Of a stretch of 64,000 nucleotides of DNA, positions 32,843 through 44,865 are shown piece after piece. Under the pieces are notes generated by a model, which saw only the letters and a program-made list of their open reading frames with translations, searched no databases and was not told the DNA's origin. Where the stretch lies: NCBI GenBank assembly GCA_036346205.1, contig JARFJB010002472.1:566501-630500 (forward strand). The letters run 5' to 3'. The stretch's first letter is position 1; every line of letters starts with the position of its first letter. Source of the stretch: Vesta saturnalis. Lineage: Eukaryota; Arthropoda; Insecta; Coleoptera; Lampyridae. A program made the position numbers and the translations under genes.

Positions 32843-33057
32843 ACCTAGAACGGCCTAGAACGGTCAGAATGACCGTATCTGAGAACTTATTTACAAAAAA
32901 TATTTATTCTTGAAAGAGAATTGTTTAGTCTAACAAGTACATATAACCTTACTCCCACTACATTGTAAGACGGAAAGCTTGCGAGTTGACCACAGTGTTT
33001 AGTCATGTGCAAGTGTTCAGTTGCAATTTGAGTGCGTAATAGTTGTAAAGCATAAGT
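32843..33057 (+). mobile_element. piggyBac-like 5' end and leader
   Basis: The sequence cctagaacggcctagaacgg is followed by a palindrome acggtc-agaat-gaccgt (32860-32876) about 180 bp before the transposase start. This resembles the C-C-T-rich tips and sub-terminal hairpins of piggyBac-type elements. A TTAA target duplication is not evident. Confidence 0.45.
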
Positions 33058-33710
33058 ATGTCTCGTCGCGATCTTATTGACAAGGAGCTCCTCGAAGAGC
33101 TTCAAAAAATATTGGAGGATAAATCTGATGGCGAAGATTTATTTGATAGTAGCGATGAGGAGTATGTTCCTACCAGTTGTCAAAAAAGTAGTGATTCCCA
33201 TTCCTCTTACGGAGAAGTGGAAGGGTCGCAATCAGGTATAAATTATTTACTTTGCAACAGTAAAATCACTATAATGTTTCTGTATGAGTAATATATACGA
33301 CGAAGTTGTTTATAGAGCCATCTACTGGTAACAAATTCAAAGGTAAAGGCACACAAACAAAACAATAACAAGTACACCAGGCGGAAAGTTAAACAGTTAT
33401 CCACAATAAGAATAATGAAAGTGCTACAAGAAATAAAAGCTACATATCCAAGAATGGCAAAATATGGAATATTGTTCAGTCTGGAGAGAATGCTGCAGTC
33501 GTTTGCAACAACAGAATATTTTACGGGAGAAGTCCGGTCCAACGGCATATGCAAAGCGAAACATTAACGACAAGGTAATTAGTGCTTGACGAATTCTTAT
33601 TGACAAGCAGATGCTTCGCCACATTCAGATATGTACTGAAGCCGAAGCTCATAGACAATTACAAAACAACAATTGGTCTATGACTATAGGTGAAATTGAA
33701 GCATTTATAG
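33058..33710 (+). pseudogene. piggyBac-like transposase, N-terminal part
   Basis: The acidic N-terminus (LIDKELLEELQKILEDKSDG, then DLFDSSDEEYVPTS) is typical of piggyBac transposases. After a non-coding stretch following SGIN (possibly an intron with gtataaat donor, or decay), the dimerisation region appears at about 33525-33710: SGPTAYAKRNINDKVIS, LIDKQMLRHIQICTEAEAHR, then NNNWSMTIGEIEAFIAIL. Recognition ends exactly where the repeat of 33711-33922 starts. The DDD catalytic core (about 350 residues) is absent from this side. Confidence 0.8.
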
Positions 33711-33922
33711 CAATTTTGAAAATGTAAACTTTCACCATTAACACTCATAATAAAATACTTATCTTTTTTGGGATTTTTTAATGGTGTACTTTAAATTATA
33801 CAATCTAAACGTTTCGATAACACTTACAGTTATCTTCGTCAGTAGTAATGTTTGTTAAAAATTGTTAAAGATGTAGTAAACAATTTTGTCAAATTTGAAA
33901 AATTAAAACATAAACATAAGCC
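33711..33922 (-). repeat. Dispersed repeat with hammerhead-like core, copy 2
   Basis: Reverse complement of 15592-15800 with few differences. It retains the ctgacga, stem and gaaac blocks. It abuts the truncated piggyBac coding sequence. Confidence 0.75.
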
Positions 33923-33999
33923 TTAATTGGGATGAATAAAATACCAATATTTATATAGATATCTGAATATGGGGATAGGGTTCTTCATATGGTAATAAT

Positions 34000-34320
34000 A
34001 GTTTTGCACACATATTTCGTGCTCTATCTGCAACTGCTAATCTGCGTATGATCACTAAGTCACCTTCTTTAAATGTAACTTTCTTCTTAATTTTAGATAT
34101 TGTTTCTTTTCATAATTGTTCATAATTGTCCATAATCTCTCTTTAACTTCTTGTATCAATTCTTCTACTTCAACTCCATCTTGTTGTTGTCTCCAGGGTC
34201 TTTCTGGTATTACCTTTTTCATTAAGGTTATAGGAGCTACCTCCGTTCTAACATTAGGTACTTCGTTTACACATTTTTCTATGACCTTTAAATATTTTAC
34301 CCAAGCATTGTGTTTTTCGT
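34000..34320 (-). pseudogene. LTR-retrotransposon integrase C-terminal fragment
   Basis: The minus strand reads KREIMDNYEQ, then KKKVTFKEGDLVIIRRLAV and ADRARNMCAKLLLPYEEPYP. This is the G-D-L-V beta-barrel end of a gypsy-type integrase, preceded by the N-A-W-V-K-Y-L-K-V helix region. The order is correct but there are several frame changes. It lies inside the piggyBac copy in opposite orientation to its transposase. Confidence 0.55.
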
Positions 34321-34361
34321 AAGTAAATAAATAATATAATAATAAACTTATATATACAATA

Positions 34362-34605
34362 TGACAGGTAAAAAACTAAAACGCAGGGATTTTAATCTTC
34401 AGCTAGCAAAAGAGCTTAGTGATGAATGTACAACTAAAACGAATACAACACCGACAGTCAATGTTGCCGGTAACCGGAAACGACGTCAATGCATGACAAC
34501 AAAATGTGGAAATAAAACAATTAATGTTTGCAGGCAGTAACAGAACGCTGTATGTGGGAAATGTACCGCAAAAGCTGAAATAACATGTATAAAGTGTGTC
34601 GGCAA
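34362..34605 (+). pseudogene. piggyBac-like transposase, C-terminal cysteine-rich domain
   Basis: This reads KLKRRDFNLQLAKELSDE, a linker, then RKRRQCMTTKCGNKTINVC and NAVCGKCTAKAEITCIKC. The basic helix followed by a cross-brace-like Cys array is the C-terminal end of piggyBac transposases. Same strand as 33058-33710, so the two fragments appear to be the ends of one gene. The catalytic middle is replaced by 33711-34330. One stop codon interrupts the Cys region. Confidence 0.65.
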
Positions 34606-34799
34606 TCTCTAATTACCAAGTATCTGAAAGTATATGACATAAATGAACGTAATAAATATAGATTTGGTTATTATTTGTGTTTGATTGCGTTATTTACGGA
34701 TATAACTCATGTAAAGATGCCGGTCAAATTAACCGCGCACGGCCGTTCTAGGTATGTAGACACCGTCGGTTGTTGTAGTGTTAATACGCTAAGAAATTT

Positions 34800-37330
34800 T
34801 AATGAAAATTTTCGACAAAATTCTATTCAAAAACCAAATTTTAGAAACAATTTTTATAATAACCTAACAACTAGAATTGTAGGTCTATGTCTAAACAAAC
34901 TTATAGTAAGCCGAGGGATTATGCAAATGTTCATCAGCAGCATACAAAGGAAGATGTTAACAGGGATAATATCAGTCATTTTTCGGAAGAATGGTAAATA
35001 ATATATACGCTAGGAGTGCTCTGAATATAATCTGGGTAAATGCAGGTGTAGAAAATGTTACTTTAGGGTTATTAGTTGACACAGGACCATCAATTTGTGT
35101 TATTAAGTATGAATGTTTAGGTATCAATACGCATATGATTAAGGATAATTTAGAAATCATTGCGATAACTGGACCACTAATTTGTGATGGATACACATAC
35201 TTAGATTTAGTCATTGAGGGAAAGATCGCATAATAGGGTTAAATTTCATTAAGTTTGATTATTATTAGTTAGATACATTACAATTGACAAGTAATAATAC
35301 AGTAATAACTTCTTAAAATGCAACAAATTCAAATTTTATAACTATTCCAGCAAGTTGTCAGTATATTCATTATATAACAGCATACACTAATGATGAATGT
35401 GTAACTATGGAAAAGTGTTTTCGTCGCCAACGTTGTTGTTAAACCACAGAAAGAAGAGATAGCGGTTAAGATACTAAACACCTGAGATAATCAAGTTCAG
35501 TTAATTAATTTCAATCCATAAATTACCCCACTAAGTGATTATAATATGTTTAAGCTTCAAAAATCAGATACGTCGATTCATAGAACAAAATAATTGCTTC
35601 AACTTCTTAATTTAAATTACTTAAACTCAGAAGAAAAACTCGCGATAGAAAGTGTTTGTAAAGAAAATTCTGATGTATCTTGTTTACCGGATGACAAATT
35701 AATTGCTACAATTATTTATAAATAAAAACGACGCCAGTGTACATAAAACCGTATCGTACCCCTCACTCTCAGAAAAGGGAAATTGAAAAGCAAATTAAAA
35801 GAATCTGTACTGTAAGTGTTGTCGAAACGTTTAGATTGTATAATTTTTTAATATTTTAATACACCATTAAAAAACCCAAAAAAGATAAGTTTTTTATCAT
35901 TATTATATTTATTTAACATGAAAGATCCATTGAGTAGACTATTACAATTAAGTTTTTGTTTAGAAGAGTACGATTTTGATATTGAATATATAAAAAGAAG
36001 CGAGAATGAAGGAGCCGACGCATTGTCACGTAAAAAGTGCACATGAGAGAGTAATTGCTGTGTTAACGAGAGCGCAACAAAAGTAACGAGAAACTTTTGA
36101 GATAGAAAATAAGTTTGATTGTGACGAAACCGGTCCAGATAATTGGATTGATCACCCAAAAGTTGTAGAAGTTCTTAAAAATACAAAAGGGTGTATAAAA
36201 ATGAGGGCCATAGCACAAGATGCATAACAAGATATAAATAATTATGATTACATTGTTACCAAAAATGTAACTTTGCATTATTTACCTTCAAAAACAAAAT
36301 TAATTTATTAATCCCTATACTGGCTCGTTATTAACCTAAGAGGTATTGTTGAGAGATCTGGAGAATATAAGTAAAGATATTGAAGTATTAGAATGACTTG
36401 TAATTAAAAAAGAGAATAATATGCGCATATTAAATCATATAATTGAAAGAGAAAAAACTAAAAATTACGAAATACCTGGGATACATGTAATGAACAAAGT
36501 TGAGGAAATTACTGATGATGACAAGAAAAAGTTAATTTTAAACGATTTTCACTTACTACGGACAAGTGGTCATGGGGGAATAAAAATAATGACAAACAAC
36601 ATTAAGAAATATAATTTTTGGTAAGGTTTAAGTAGTGAGGTAGAAAATTATATAAAAAGTGTGACAAGTGTCACAAACAAAGTTATAGTAATCACATAAA
36701 TCCCATTAGTGTCACAACAAATGCACATTCTGCGTTTGGTAAAGTATATTTAGACATTGTAGACAAAGATAACTTTAATTTTTCATACGTATTAACTATA
36801 TAATGTGATTTAACTGAATGATGTAGAAGCATATGTTTTAGAATCTGAGGATGCAGTAACAGTAGCGAGAATACTTGTAAATAATTTTACACTACGTCTT
36901 GGAGATCCAAGTGAAATTGCTACTGATAGAGGTTTAGAATTTATGACAGAAATAGGTAAATTATTAAACACTAAACCTTCAACTTCCACAGCGTACCATC
37001 ACAAAAGCATTGGTGCCTCAGAAAATTCACATAGTGTTAGTGGCTTATTTAAGGACTCAAACTAAAATACGTCATGCAATAGTTGAATACCGTATTGGTG
37101 CTTCACATACAACACCACTGTGTGTAGTAAAACAAAATACACTCCTTATGAGTTGGTTTTCGGTAAACTATGTAGACTACAGTGATGCAATAACAAATTT
37201 AATTAGTGCGAACGTGAAAAGAAAACAAAAATATGACATTAATGTAACTGAACTGAATTATAAAACAGATGGCTTAATATTAATCAGAAATGAGGACAGA
37301 ACTAAATTAGTGCTATTTATAGTGGACGAT
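34800..37330 (+). pseudogene. Ty3/gypsy gag-end and pol remnant
   Basis: Order of parts: gag tail (NENFRQNSIQKPNFRNNFY, 34800). Aspartic protease LGLLVDTGPSICVIKYECLG with the D-T-G triad (open 34991-35233). Pre-RT region YLNSEEKLAIESVC, then LPDDKLIATIIY (about 35610-35730). Next is a deletion of the RT proper where a short repeat sits (35810-35905). RNase H end EEYDFDIEYIKRSENEGADA then LSRK (35965-36040). Integrase zinc-binding region LRTSGHGGIKIMTNNIKKYN (36421-36624). Integrase core with FGKVYLDIVDKDNF and LGDPSEIATDRGLEFMTEIG (36740-36960). A C-terminal part follows to about 37330. Stops and frameshifts occur throughout. The RT catalytic Y-x-D-D is absent. Confidence 0.8.
35810..35905 (+). 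repeat. Dispersed repeat with hammerhead-like core, copy 3 (partial)
   Basis: Matches the second half of 15592-15800 (ctgtaagtgttgtcgaaacg onward). The first conserved box is missing. It occupies the place of the deleted RT in the gypsy remnant. Confidence 0.65.
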
Positions 37331-37379
37331 TCCGAATGACAGAAAATTTATCCCCGAATATTTTTAAATAGAAAAGGCG

Positions 37380-39420
37380 GCGAAAAATGATTTTGTGGTA
37401 TATAAAAGTAGACCTAAACCTTATTATAGGTGACAGAAACCTGGTAAAAGACACAAAAGTAATGTGCGGATTAGAGTATGGATTGGGCCTCTTTTTGGTT
37501 GTAACGGGAGTGTGTTTAGGGAAAAAGTGGGTCTGGAGAAGGAAAGAAAACGTAGTTCGAACGTCCAGAATTAGGGTAGACAAATTAGTGTATAATGGTG
37601 TGAGAATGAAATACGCAGATGCTGTGAGTAAAGAGTTGAATGTGAATTAAATAGTGCGGAACGATCAAATAAAATACACTGACGTTGAAAGTATATGGAT
37701 AAGCTTGAAAAACTGTATAGTCAATTGTGCCGTGCGGATATGTGGAAGAGCGACAGTAGGTAGACAGAAAAAGTGTGCTTGGTGGAATGAGTCGGTAAAC
37801 AAGGCAGCATGTAAGAAAAAAGATGCGTACATCAAATTGATTGCTGTAAAAAATGACACTGAGAAGAAGCGATTGTATGAGGTGTACAGATTAAAAAACA
37901 AAGAAGCGAAAGATGCAGTGATAATCAGTAAAGAGGAAGTGATGGCTGTGGTAGGAGAGAAAATGCAGAATGATTTTGAGAGACCCAAAAAATTCTTCTG
38001 GAAATGGGTCAAAAATACAAAACGTGGCCCAAAACAGAACGCTGCAGGAGTGATGAATATGAGCAACGGGGTAGTATGAGACGATTGTGAAGTGAGGAAA
38101 TTCTGGCAAGACTATTTCGGAAAGCTGTGAAGTAGTGAGGAAAGTAAGACTGAATGATTAAATAAGGAGAATGTAGAAGGCATGATGAATGAAACTGAGA
38201 AGGATATTGGGATAAATGAGTAGAGAAAACGGTCACTGGAGAAATGTTAAAGTATGGAGGTGCAAAGCTTATACGAAGATTGTATGAATTATTCAATGTA
38301 TGCCTTATGTATGGAAAAGAGCCGAGGGATTGGAAGAACACGATCATTGTGCCACTGTATAAGGGTAAGGGGAACAAGAATGATTGGTAGAGGAATAAGT
38401 TTGCTCAGCGTGCCTGGTAAAGTATTTGTAAGAATACTGATTGATAGAGTACGAGAAAACTACACAAACTAAGATTTGGGATGTGAAGGGTGGCGTCATT
38501 TGAGGGAGAGGATGTATAGATTAGATGGTTGCTCTTCAGCAGGTGATCGAAAATTGTTTTAAGTGTAAAAAGGAAGCTGTACTGTGCGTTTTGGATCTGG
38601 AGAGTGAATAGGGAGCAGCTGTGGGAAATATTAAATGGATATGGCGTAAATAAAGGTCTAATAAACGGAATAAGGGCAGTATACAAGGGTAGCCGGGCAT
38701 GTGTTAGGGCGAGAGAAGGTGTGAGTGAATTTTTAATATTAAGCAAGGAATGCGACAAGGCTGTGTGATGTCACCGTGGTTGTTCAATGTATACATGGAC
38801 TAATGTGTTAGACAAGCATGTACCGATACAAATGGTGTAATGGTTGGTGACGTAAATGTACGAGTTCTGGTGTATGCAGATGACACAGTATTATTAAGTG
38901 ACAGTGCGGGTGAGCTACAAACTGCTTTGAGGAAGTTTGATACAGTATGTGAGAGGATGGACCTAAAGGTAAACTTAAACAAAACTAAGATTGTGGTTTT
39001 CAATCGGGAAGGTGGAAAGGACAGTAGAGTATTTACTCTGCAAGATGAAATTGTGGAGCAAGTGGACGAGCTGGTACAATGTTTACTGCAGGTGGTACAA
39101 TGGAGGGCGAGATTGGACGAAGGGTCATTGCTGGAAGCAAAGTGATTGGAAGTATGTGGACGATAATGAGAAACGAAAGCATCATCCTTGCTGCGAAACG
39201 AGTAGTCTGTAATGTCCCATCAGTACTGTATGGAAGTGAGACATGGGTATGTTAAAAGAAGCACGAAAAAAAATAAATGCCACGGGTATGATTCCTAAGA
39301 AGCGCGTGCGGTGAAGGAGAAGGGATAAGATAAAGAATGAGTGTATAATGACGGAGTGTGGCGACGAAGAGATGATGATGGATAGATGTAAAAGTAGTAC
39401 AATACGTTGTTACATAATAA
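37380..39420 (+). pseudogene. LINE, post-endonuclease linker and reverse transcriptase (broken)
   Basis: The linker reads GKKWVWRRKENVVRT (about 37525) and CAWWNESVNKAACKKKDAY then EEVMAVVGEKMQNDFERPKK (37770-37990). This is the W-W-N-E-x-V helix region between endonuclease and RT. RT pieces: GISLLSVPGKVFVRILIDRV (about 38395), a decayed Y-R-V-N-R-E-A-L-W block, QGCVMSPWLFNV-like sequence near 38760, and an intact catalytic block LVYADDTVLLSDSAGELQTA (38840-39145 open). The C-terminal part includes IGRRVIAGSKVIGS and SVLYGSETWVC near 39230. Frameshifts and stops occur throughout. The 5' endonuclease is mostly gone. Clade not assigned. Confidence 0.8.
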
Positions 39421-39429
39421 TGAATAAAA

Positions 39430-39955
39430 TAAGGACCTTTTCAATGGGGACCCCAAGAATCGTGATATTGCGGAAACGAGTTGTGTGCAAGTATAAATAA
39501 TTCCCAAAACGCCGCGAAATTGTTGGTAGGCTTTCTTTCATTACTGGCCGTTTTGTCGTCGAACCTTATACAAGAAATAATTTGTTTACAGGATTTTGGA
39601 TAAAAGTAGTCACGTCGATCGATTGGTTGTTTAGTGTAGACACAGTTCATCAGAAACAATGTCCACATTGAAATAAGAACATGTATAAATGTACAGATTG
39701 CAACCTCTTTGAGACTACTTTTTTGTTACATTACAATATAATCTCCATAACCGCTTCAATAACATTTCTTTGGTATATAGTTACTGGCCAGGGTAAATGA
39801 TATTTCATCTCCATAATTATTTTAACTGTTAGTCATACTCTATGTCCATTCCTTCACGTTTCTGGTCATGTTGCGATGAATCCATAACCTCAATTGTTCC
39901 TTCATTTACACTCCCACATTCTACGAATATTGAATATTTTTGCACTTCTATACAT
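39430..39955. other. Non-coding, nothing recognised
   Basis: Mixed composition. 39440-39670 is somewhat richer in GC and may be a repeat fragment. No domain was recognised on either strand. Confidence 0.35.
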
Positions 39956-39960
39956 TCTAG

Positions 39961-40165
39961 CGAGCTAGTTGGATCTGTAACACAATCTGCTTAGCATTCG
40001 GGAGGTAATGGGTTCGATCCCCGTTACCGTCTTTTCAGATGGTTTCCCTCATACACATATAGCGACATGATTACTACGTATATGCAGATCATCTACGGCC
40101 ATTTAGGCGAATTATGGGATAGTATCCTCCCCCTCACAACCCTAACACGATTCTTTAACCCCATT
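39961..40165 (+). repeat. tRNA-Ala-derived SINE, copy 2
   Basis: Same head and body as 2341-2570. It has CTGCTTAGCATTCGGGAGG, a perfect B box GGTTCGATCCC at about 40012, then cctcatacacatatagcgac and catttaggcga. The A-box region differs (ttggatctgtaaca). Confidence 0.7.
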
Positions 40166-40189
40166 CTGACAGCACCCATCCTTGAACGT

Positions 40190-41065
40190 TCATGCACTGC
40201 AGATTCAAATTCTTTTTGACTCAAAGACACATTGCCATCTATAAAAAAAAACATGAACACAACAACAACGCCGCTCATCCCATGACTCATTAGTCTATTT
40301 TATGTTCACTACCAATCGCACCACTATCTCACAATTATTAGATTCTTAGGCGAACGGGTGAACTGCCTGAACCCACACCACAGCAAGATGTTTTTTCTGC
40401 TACACTACTGTAAGTGTAAGAAACGTAATTGTTTATTGTACATAAGTAGGTAACTGACAAACGTAATTTATTACCATTTTTCTTAAATGGAATATATAAA
40501 ATTTTAGAAAAAAACTAGGACGTTGGTCGTTTTAGAGTCAAATTAAATCTCTACGGCCTTTGATTTTATTTTTAACCGCTTAATTAGTCAATGTATTTGT
40601 CAAAGTTGTTTACCTTTTTATTTCTTTATCTCCACCTAGAAAACTACTTGTATGGATTTTCTTAGAAAATAACGACCAATGTACCTGCTTTTATACCCAA
40701 TAAATCGACGACCATTTCATAAAAACCTTTTAATGAGAGGGTAAAACAAAATTGACAAACATATGACAAAATGGTACTGACACTAAATACACCTTCATAT
40801 CCCGTAATCCCGTCTTAAATAAAATCAGTGCCTGTTGTGAAAAATTATAATACTTTTTCTATTCTGATAATTACAATATAAGACAATTTTTTTTAAGTAT
40901 AACAAAAGCATTCACAAATATGATTAACGCATGTTATAACGAAACATATACGAAACATGTATCGCCCGCCTTGTAAGTACTAGCTTTAAACAATGTGCAT
41001 ATATAAATAAAATGTATGTTAACAACAAAATAAATTGATAAAACTAATAATAAAGTATTAATATT
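40190..41065. other. Non-coding, nothing recognised
   Basis: AT-rich, no long frames and no repeats matched elsewhere in the window. Confidence 0.4.
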
Positions 41066-41069
41066 ACAC

Positions 41070-42274
41070 TACTCAGTTTGATCTATTGGGAGGACACAAA
41101 ACTTATTGGTAGCGCCTTTTAAGAGTCAACTTGGAGTCTTGACCGCTACAACACGCACTACAAAGTCATCACCGCGAAATACAACAGTCCATGTTGTAGA
41201 TTTTTCGTTGAATGTTTCCATTTTGTACGAGTTTGTAAATGGTTTAGATATTCTGATGACCAGCGTTACCATAAATGTTGATACAATTTTTGGAAATGCT
41301 TACAACGTGGCAATGGATTTACAGGTATGTCAATATATCGTTGTTCTGGAATAGAACATAACGGTTCCTCAATAAGGAAATGAGCAAGGATGAGCACCAA
41401 AAGATCATTGGGATCATCTGATATTGGTGTTAAAGGGCGCGAATTTAAACATAGCAAAAGTGTATAGTACTCTTCATATGTGAACACTGCAGTTCCAGTT
41501 ATTCGCTTCAAATGGTATTTCAATGATTTGCTTCTGCTTCCCACAAGTCACCAAACGTTGGTGATTTAGCGGGATTAAAATGGCAATCAATGTTATTGTT
41601 TCCAGTGTAATCATGTACATTATCCCAAAATTCATGGGAAAATAAACTAGTTAACTTCTTAAGAGTCTTACTAGCCTTTACAAAACTGGTTGCATTGTCG
41701 GAGTATATATTTGAGCATCTGCCTCTACGCGCAATAAATCGTTTTAATGCAGACAAAAAAAATTCAAACTTGATACCAACTCTTAAGTGAATTACCTTTG
41801 TGGAACGGCAAACAAAAACTGGAACAAAACTTAAACAAGTGTTCACTCTACCACGACGGTTACTTTTTTTTATTGTTACTGGATCTGCATAATCGACGCC
41901 TAAATTCGAAGATGCGATGTTTTTGAAGATTTCCAATTAATGGAAATTCCGGTTTGGGCGCACACCTAAAACAGGTAATACAGTTTCGAGTGATCTTTCT
42001 TACTGCATTTGTCGTACAAAGTGGCCAATATCGGGTTTTAAGGGTTCCTAGAACAGCTTGTGGTCGAGCATGTGGGAATCTCTTATGTTCATCGCGTATT
42101 AGTGTATCCGTAAAATTGTGCGAACTGGGTAATACAATTGGATGTTTATGACCAAAGGGTAAATTTGTATCTTCAATTCGGCCACCTACGCGTATAATTC
42201 CCCTTTCATCCAAGAAACACATTAATCAAATTAATTTACTGTTTTTGTGGTAACATTTAATTTCTTTCGGAAAA
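41070..42274 (-). pseudogene. BEL/Pao integrase (3' portion of an interrupted element)
   Basis: Read from 42274 down on the minus strand. The pre-integrase region shows ERGIIRVGGRIEDTNLPFGH. The zinc-binding domain shows FTDTLIRDEHKRFPHARPQ and RNCITCFRCAPKPEFPLIG (His-His-Cys-Cys). The catalytic core includes the first Asp in VDYADPVTIKKS, STKVIHLRV, ALKRFIARRGRCSNIYSDNA with the second Asp, and FGDLWEAEA with the Glu. Then come LCLNSRPLTPISDDPNDLLV and IPEQRYIDIPVNPL, and a C-terminal end near 41080 (KRRYQ, VLCPPNR). The triad is present, but the three open pieces (41860-42222, 41520-41936, 41266-41544) are in different frames. The 5' part of the same element lies at 53440-54422, beyond an inserted gypsy element. 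Confidence 0.88.
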
Positions 42275-42278
42275 ACTT
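42275..42278. other. Target-site duplication, left (ACTT)
   Basis: ACTT directly before the 5' LTR matches ACTT at 53436-53439 directly after the 3' LTR. A fifth base (A) is shared, but the TG...CA ends of the LTR favour 4 bp. Confidence 0.85.
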
Positions 42279-44836
42279 TGTCAGGTTGCGATGACGCACC
42301 CTGTATATAGGATGTTATAATGACGTGTATTATGTGTTTTGAGCACGAGTGTATTGAGTTTGAATGAAAAAAAAATTTTTTTTTGTGTGTATATAATGTA
42401 TGTGGGTGTATGATACACCACTGGAATTTTAGGAAAGATATTATTTAGTATGTAGAGACGTGTATTTGAATGTTATAAAGACTTTAGTGTTGAAAGAAAT
42501 AAATTCTGATGAATGTAAATGTGAAGAGAAATTTGTCCATGGGACGATAATGCTTTCCACTGGATTGCTTCTGTTTTGCTGATGATAAAGAAAGGAATGT
42601 TGGAAGATAAGATGGGTAATCTTGATTAGAAAATGTGAAGAATAAGTGTAGAATGTTTTAGAAAATATGTAGAGAAAGATTGGGTATGTTTAAGTATTAA
42701 TTTCAGAAAGTTTTGTAATGTTGTGCAATTGTGTTGAGAATAAATGTGTGTATATGGAATTTGAGACATTAGACTGTACTGATTTTTGCAAATGTTGCGG
42801 AACGAGATCGAGCGCAAGTTGGAGATAAGTGTTAAAAGTTGCGTAATGGTCCAGAGGGCCACTGAATGAATGTAATGACGAAATGATTTCTTCATGAAGT
42901 AATTGTAAAATTTGTAAGTGAAAACAAATATGGCGATGTATTGTAATTACACGCGTGCTTGTATAGAGGGAAGCAGTTATCAGAACGATAAATTTTGAGT
43001 GAATATTATTGGAGAATATAACGCGGAAGGAAGACATGTTTAAAGATGGATGACTGAAGTTATAAATAGGAAGTCAGAGATTGACGAGTTAGTTAGTTAG
43101 TTGAAGTTAGAGTCAGTTAAGCTTTCGGTTTTGGCTGTTGCTTGTGGTGAAGGTTGGCGGAAGGCGCGCGAGGTAGTGTGGATAGACTGTGATGATGTTG
43201 GAGTATGTTTGTGAAATTTTAATGAGGCAGTAATTGTTTAATTAACTGCGTTACCCGAACCGGGGATAAATTGAAAAGACATTCATAAACAATACCATAA
43301 TTAAAATTGAAGTTGAAGGTAAAATTAGTTTGTTTATTTTCAAGAAAATAATAGTGCGTAAGCAGATTTGAATAAAGATAACAGTTGTTATGTTAGATGT
43401 GAAGGAGCGCGTTTTGTAACGAGATTCAGCTAAAAGTATTTATGAGACCACCTGTTAAGTGAACGAAGGTTCATTGTATATTAAGCCAAAGTTTAAGTAA
43501 CGTTATATGACATTGAAAGTTTTATTTATATAAGGACTAAATTGGTGTAAAGGTTGCAAGAAATTTTAATAGGCAACCAAAGGTTTACCGTTATTACGTG
43601 TTATTAGACTATTTGTGGAGTAATAACCTCGCGTAAGTGAACTAATCGCGAGTGCACAGAGGATTAAGTTTTGTTAAGCTTTGTAATGTGCTTCAGGCAA
43701 TTTTAAGCATACCAATGGACTACATATAATTAATTTACGGAAGAAAGAAGAAAGAAAAGCCAGGATTAATGGACGATCTTAAGTAAGGTTTATATTTAAG
43801 CATTTTAAAATTTAGTAAAGCACGATTATCTCTTTGGTTTAGTTCATTTGTAATGTGTTAAATATTAATTAGTTTTGAAACGAAAAGATAATCGTTCTTG
43901 AGTCTTATTGTATGGTTTGTTTAGTATTAAGAATTTTGCAGAAATTGATAGTGACGTGGTTTTGATTTTCAACCACGTTGTTGAGGTAGATGTAAATATA
44001 TTTGTGTGTAAACATTTGTTTTTCTTTATTATTTATGCAGGACAATATATATATTTATCGTTAAATTTATTTTGTTGTTTATTTAAACAGGTATGAAACA
44101 CAGATGTAACATTACTTAATTGGTGATCTTGTTTTGATAATTTTAAAAGTAAGCTTTGCATATTTTCATTTTAATTTTCAGATTTAAGGAACAACCTGAT
44201 AAGTCTTATTAGCCAGGTTGATTACAAAATTTTATGTCAGTTTCATTAGTGCAATGCACTATTAACAGATCAGCTGTTGTCTAAATTTCATTAAGTATAA
44301 TACAAGTTTGAGTTTGAAACCTTAAATGTTTACGAATGTCAATACGATTCAAAAGTAAAGTAAATTTAAAAGATATCGTTCATGTTAAGAATTTTACAAA
44401 TTGATTACCGTTCATTGAATGAATTTGAGTGATAAATTTTATTTTGAAGTTTTGGTATACGAGGTGTATTCAAAAAGTTTTTAATAACCTGGGTAGTGCT
44501 AAATTTATTTGAGTTGAATTGTTTTGGACGAGTGTTTGTTTTAGAACCTTCGTATATGAGTTTACCGAGTAAGCACAATCCTACTTTCCACAATCAAGTA
44601 GGGTTAATTAACATCCAGCTTAAGACAATTACATTAGCAAAGTTTCGATTGTGGTGGCGCCTAGAGACATATTTTCCCGAATTGAGCTATTTGAGTATAA
44701 GTGTAAGGTGTTTGAGTGTATTAATCATTCATTTTACTTATTATTTCGACCACGCCCATCTCCCTGTTAGCTGGCTTGGCAACCCGCTTACATTAGTAAG
44801 CCTACACGACGCCTAGTGCGGTTTGGACGTGTAACA
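42279..44836 (+). repeat. 5' LTR of the gypsy element (2558 bp)
   Basis: The LTR begins TGTCAGGTTGCGATGACG and ends GGACGTGTAACA, with the TG...CA ends of LTR elements. It matches 50873-53435 over its whole length. Such a long LTR is unusual for gypsy elements. Differences between the two copies are mostly 1-3-base indels in the first 2.2 kb. The last about 365 bp are identical. Confidence 0.95.
44496..44816 (+). CDS. ORF inside the LTR, 106 residues, function unknown
   Basis: An open frame near the 3' end of the LTR contains ELNCFGRVFVLEPSYMSLPS, FRLWWRLETYFPELSYLSIS and FDHAHLPVSWLGNPL. There is no domain I recognise, and the composition is not typical of a structured retroviral accessory protein. 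It is repeated without change in the 3' LTR (53095-53415). It may be chance openness in a region preserved for other reasons, such as packaging or transcription signals. I list it because it is the one invariant part of the LTR. Confidence 0.25.
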   Translation: MLNLFELNCFGRVFVLEPSYMSLPSKHNPTFHNQVGLINIQLKTITLAKFRLWWRLETYFPELSYLSISVRCLSVLIIHFTYYFDHAHLPVSWLGNPLTLVSLHDA

Positions 44837-44844
44837 CAATTATT

Positions 44845-44865
44845 TGGCAGCCCAACGTGTGGGGC
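44845..44865 (+). other. Primer-binding site
   Basis: TGGCAGCCCAACGTGTGG begins 8 bases after the LTR end. It resembles the TGGCGCCCAACGTGGGG type, which pairs with a lysine tRNA 3' end, with two extra bases. The tRNA identity is inferred from that similarity. Confidence 0.7.

Noticed and set aside
37665..38066. 133-residue minus-strand ORF
   Set aside because: It lies opposite the LINE linker, which has clear homology on the plus strand. The minus frame is an antisense shadow with no domain.
42279..44836. Possible host gene in the 2.5-kb region with several short ORFs
   Set aside because: The whole block is duplicated at 50873-53435 with TG...CA ends and flanks a gypsy internal region, so it is an LTR.
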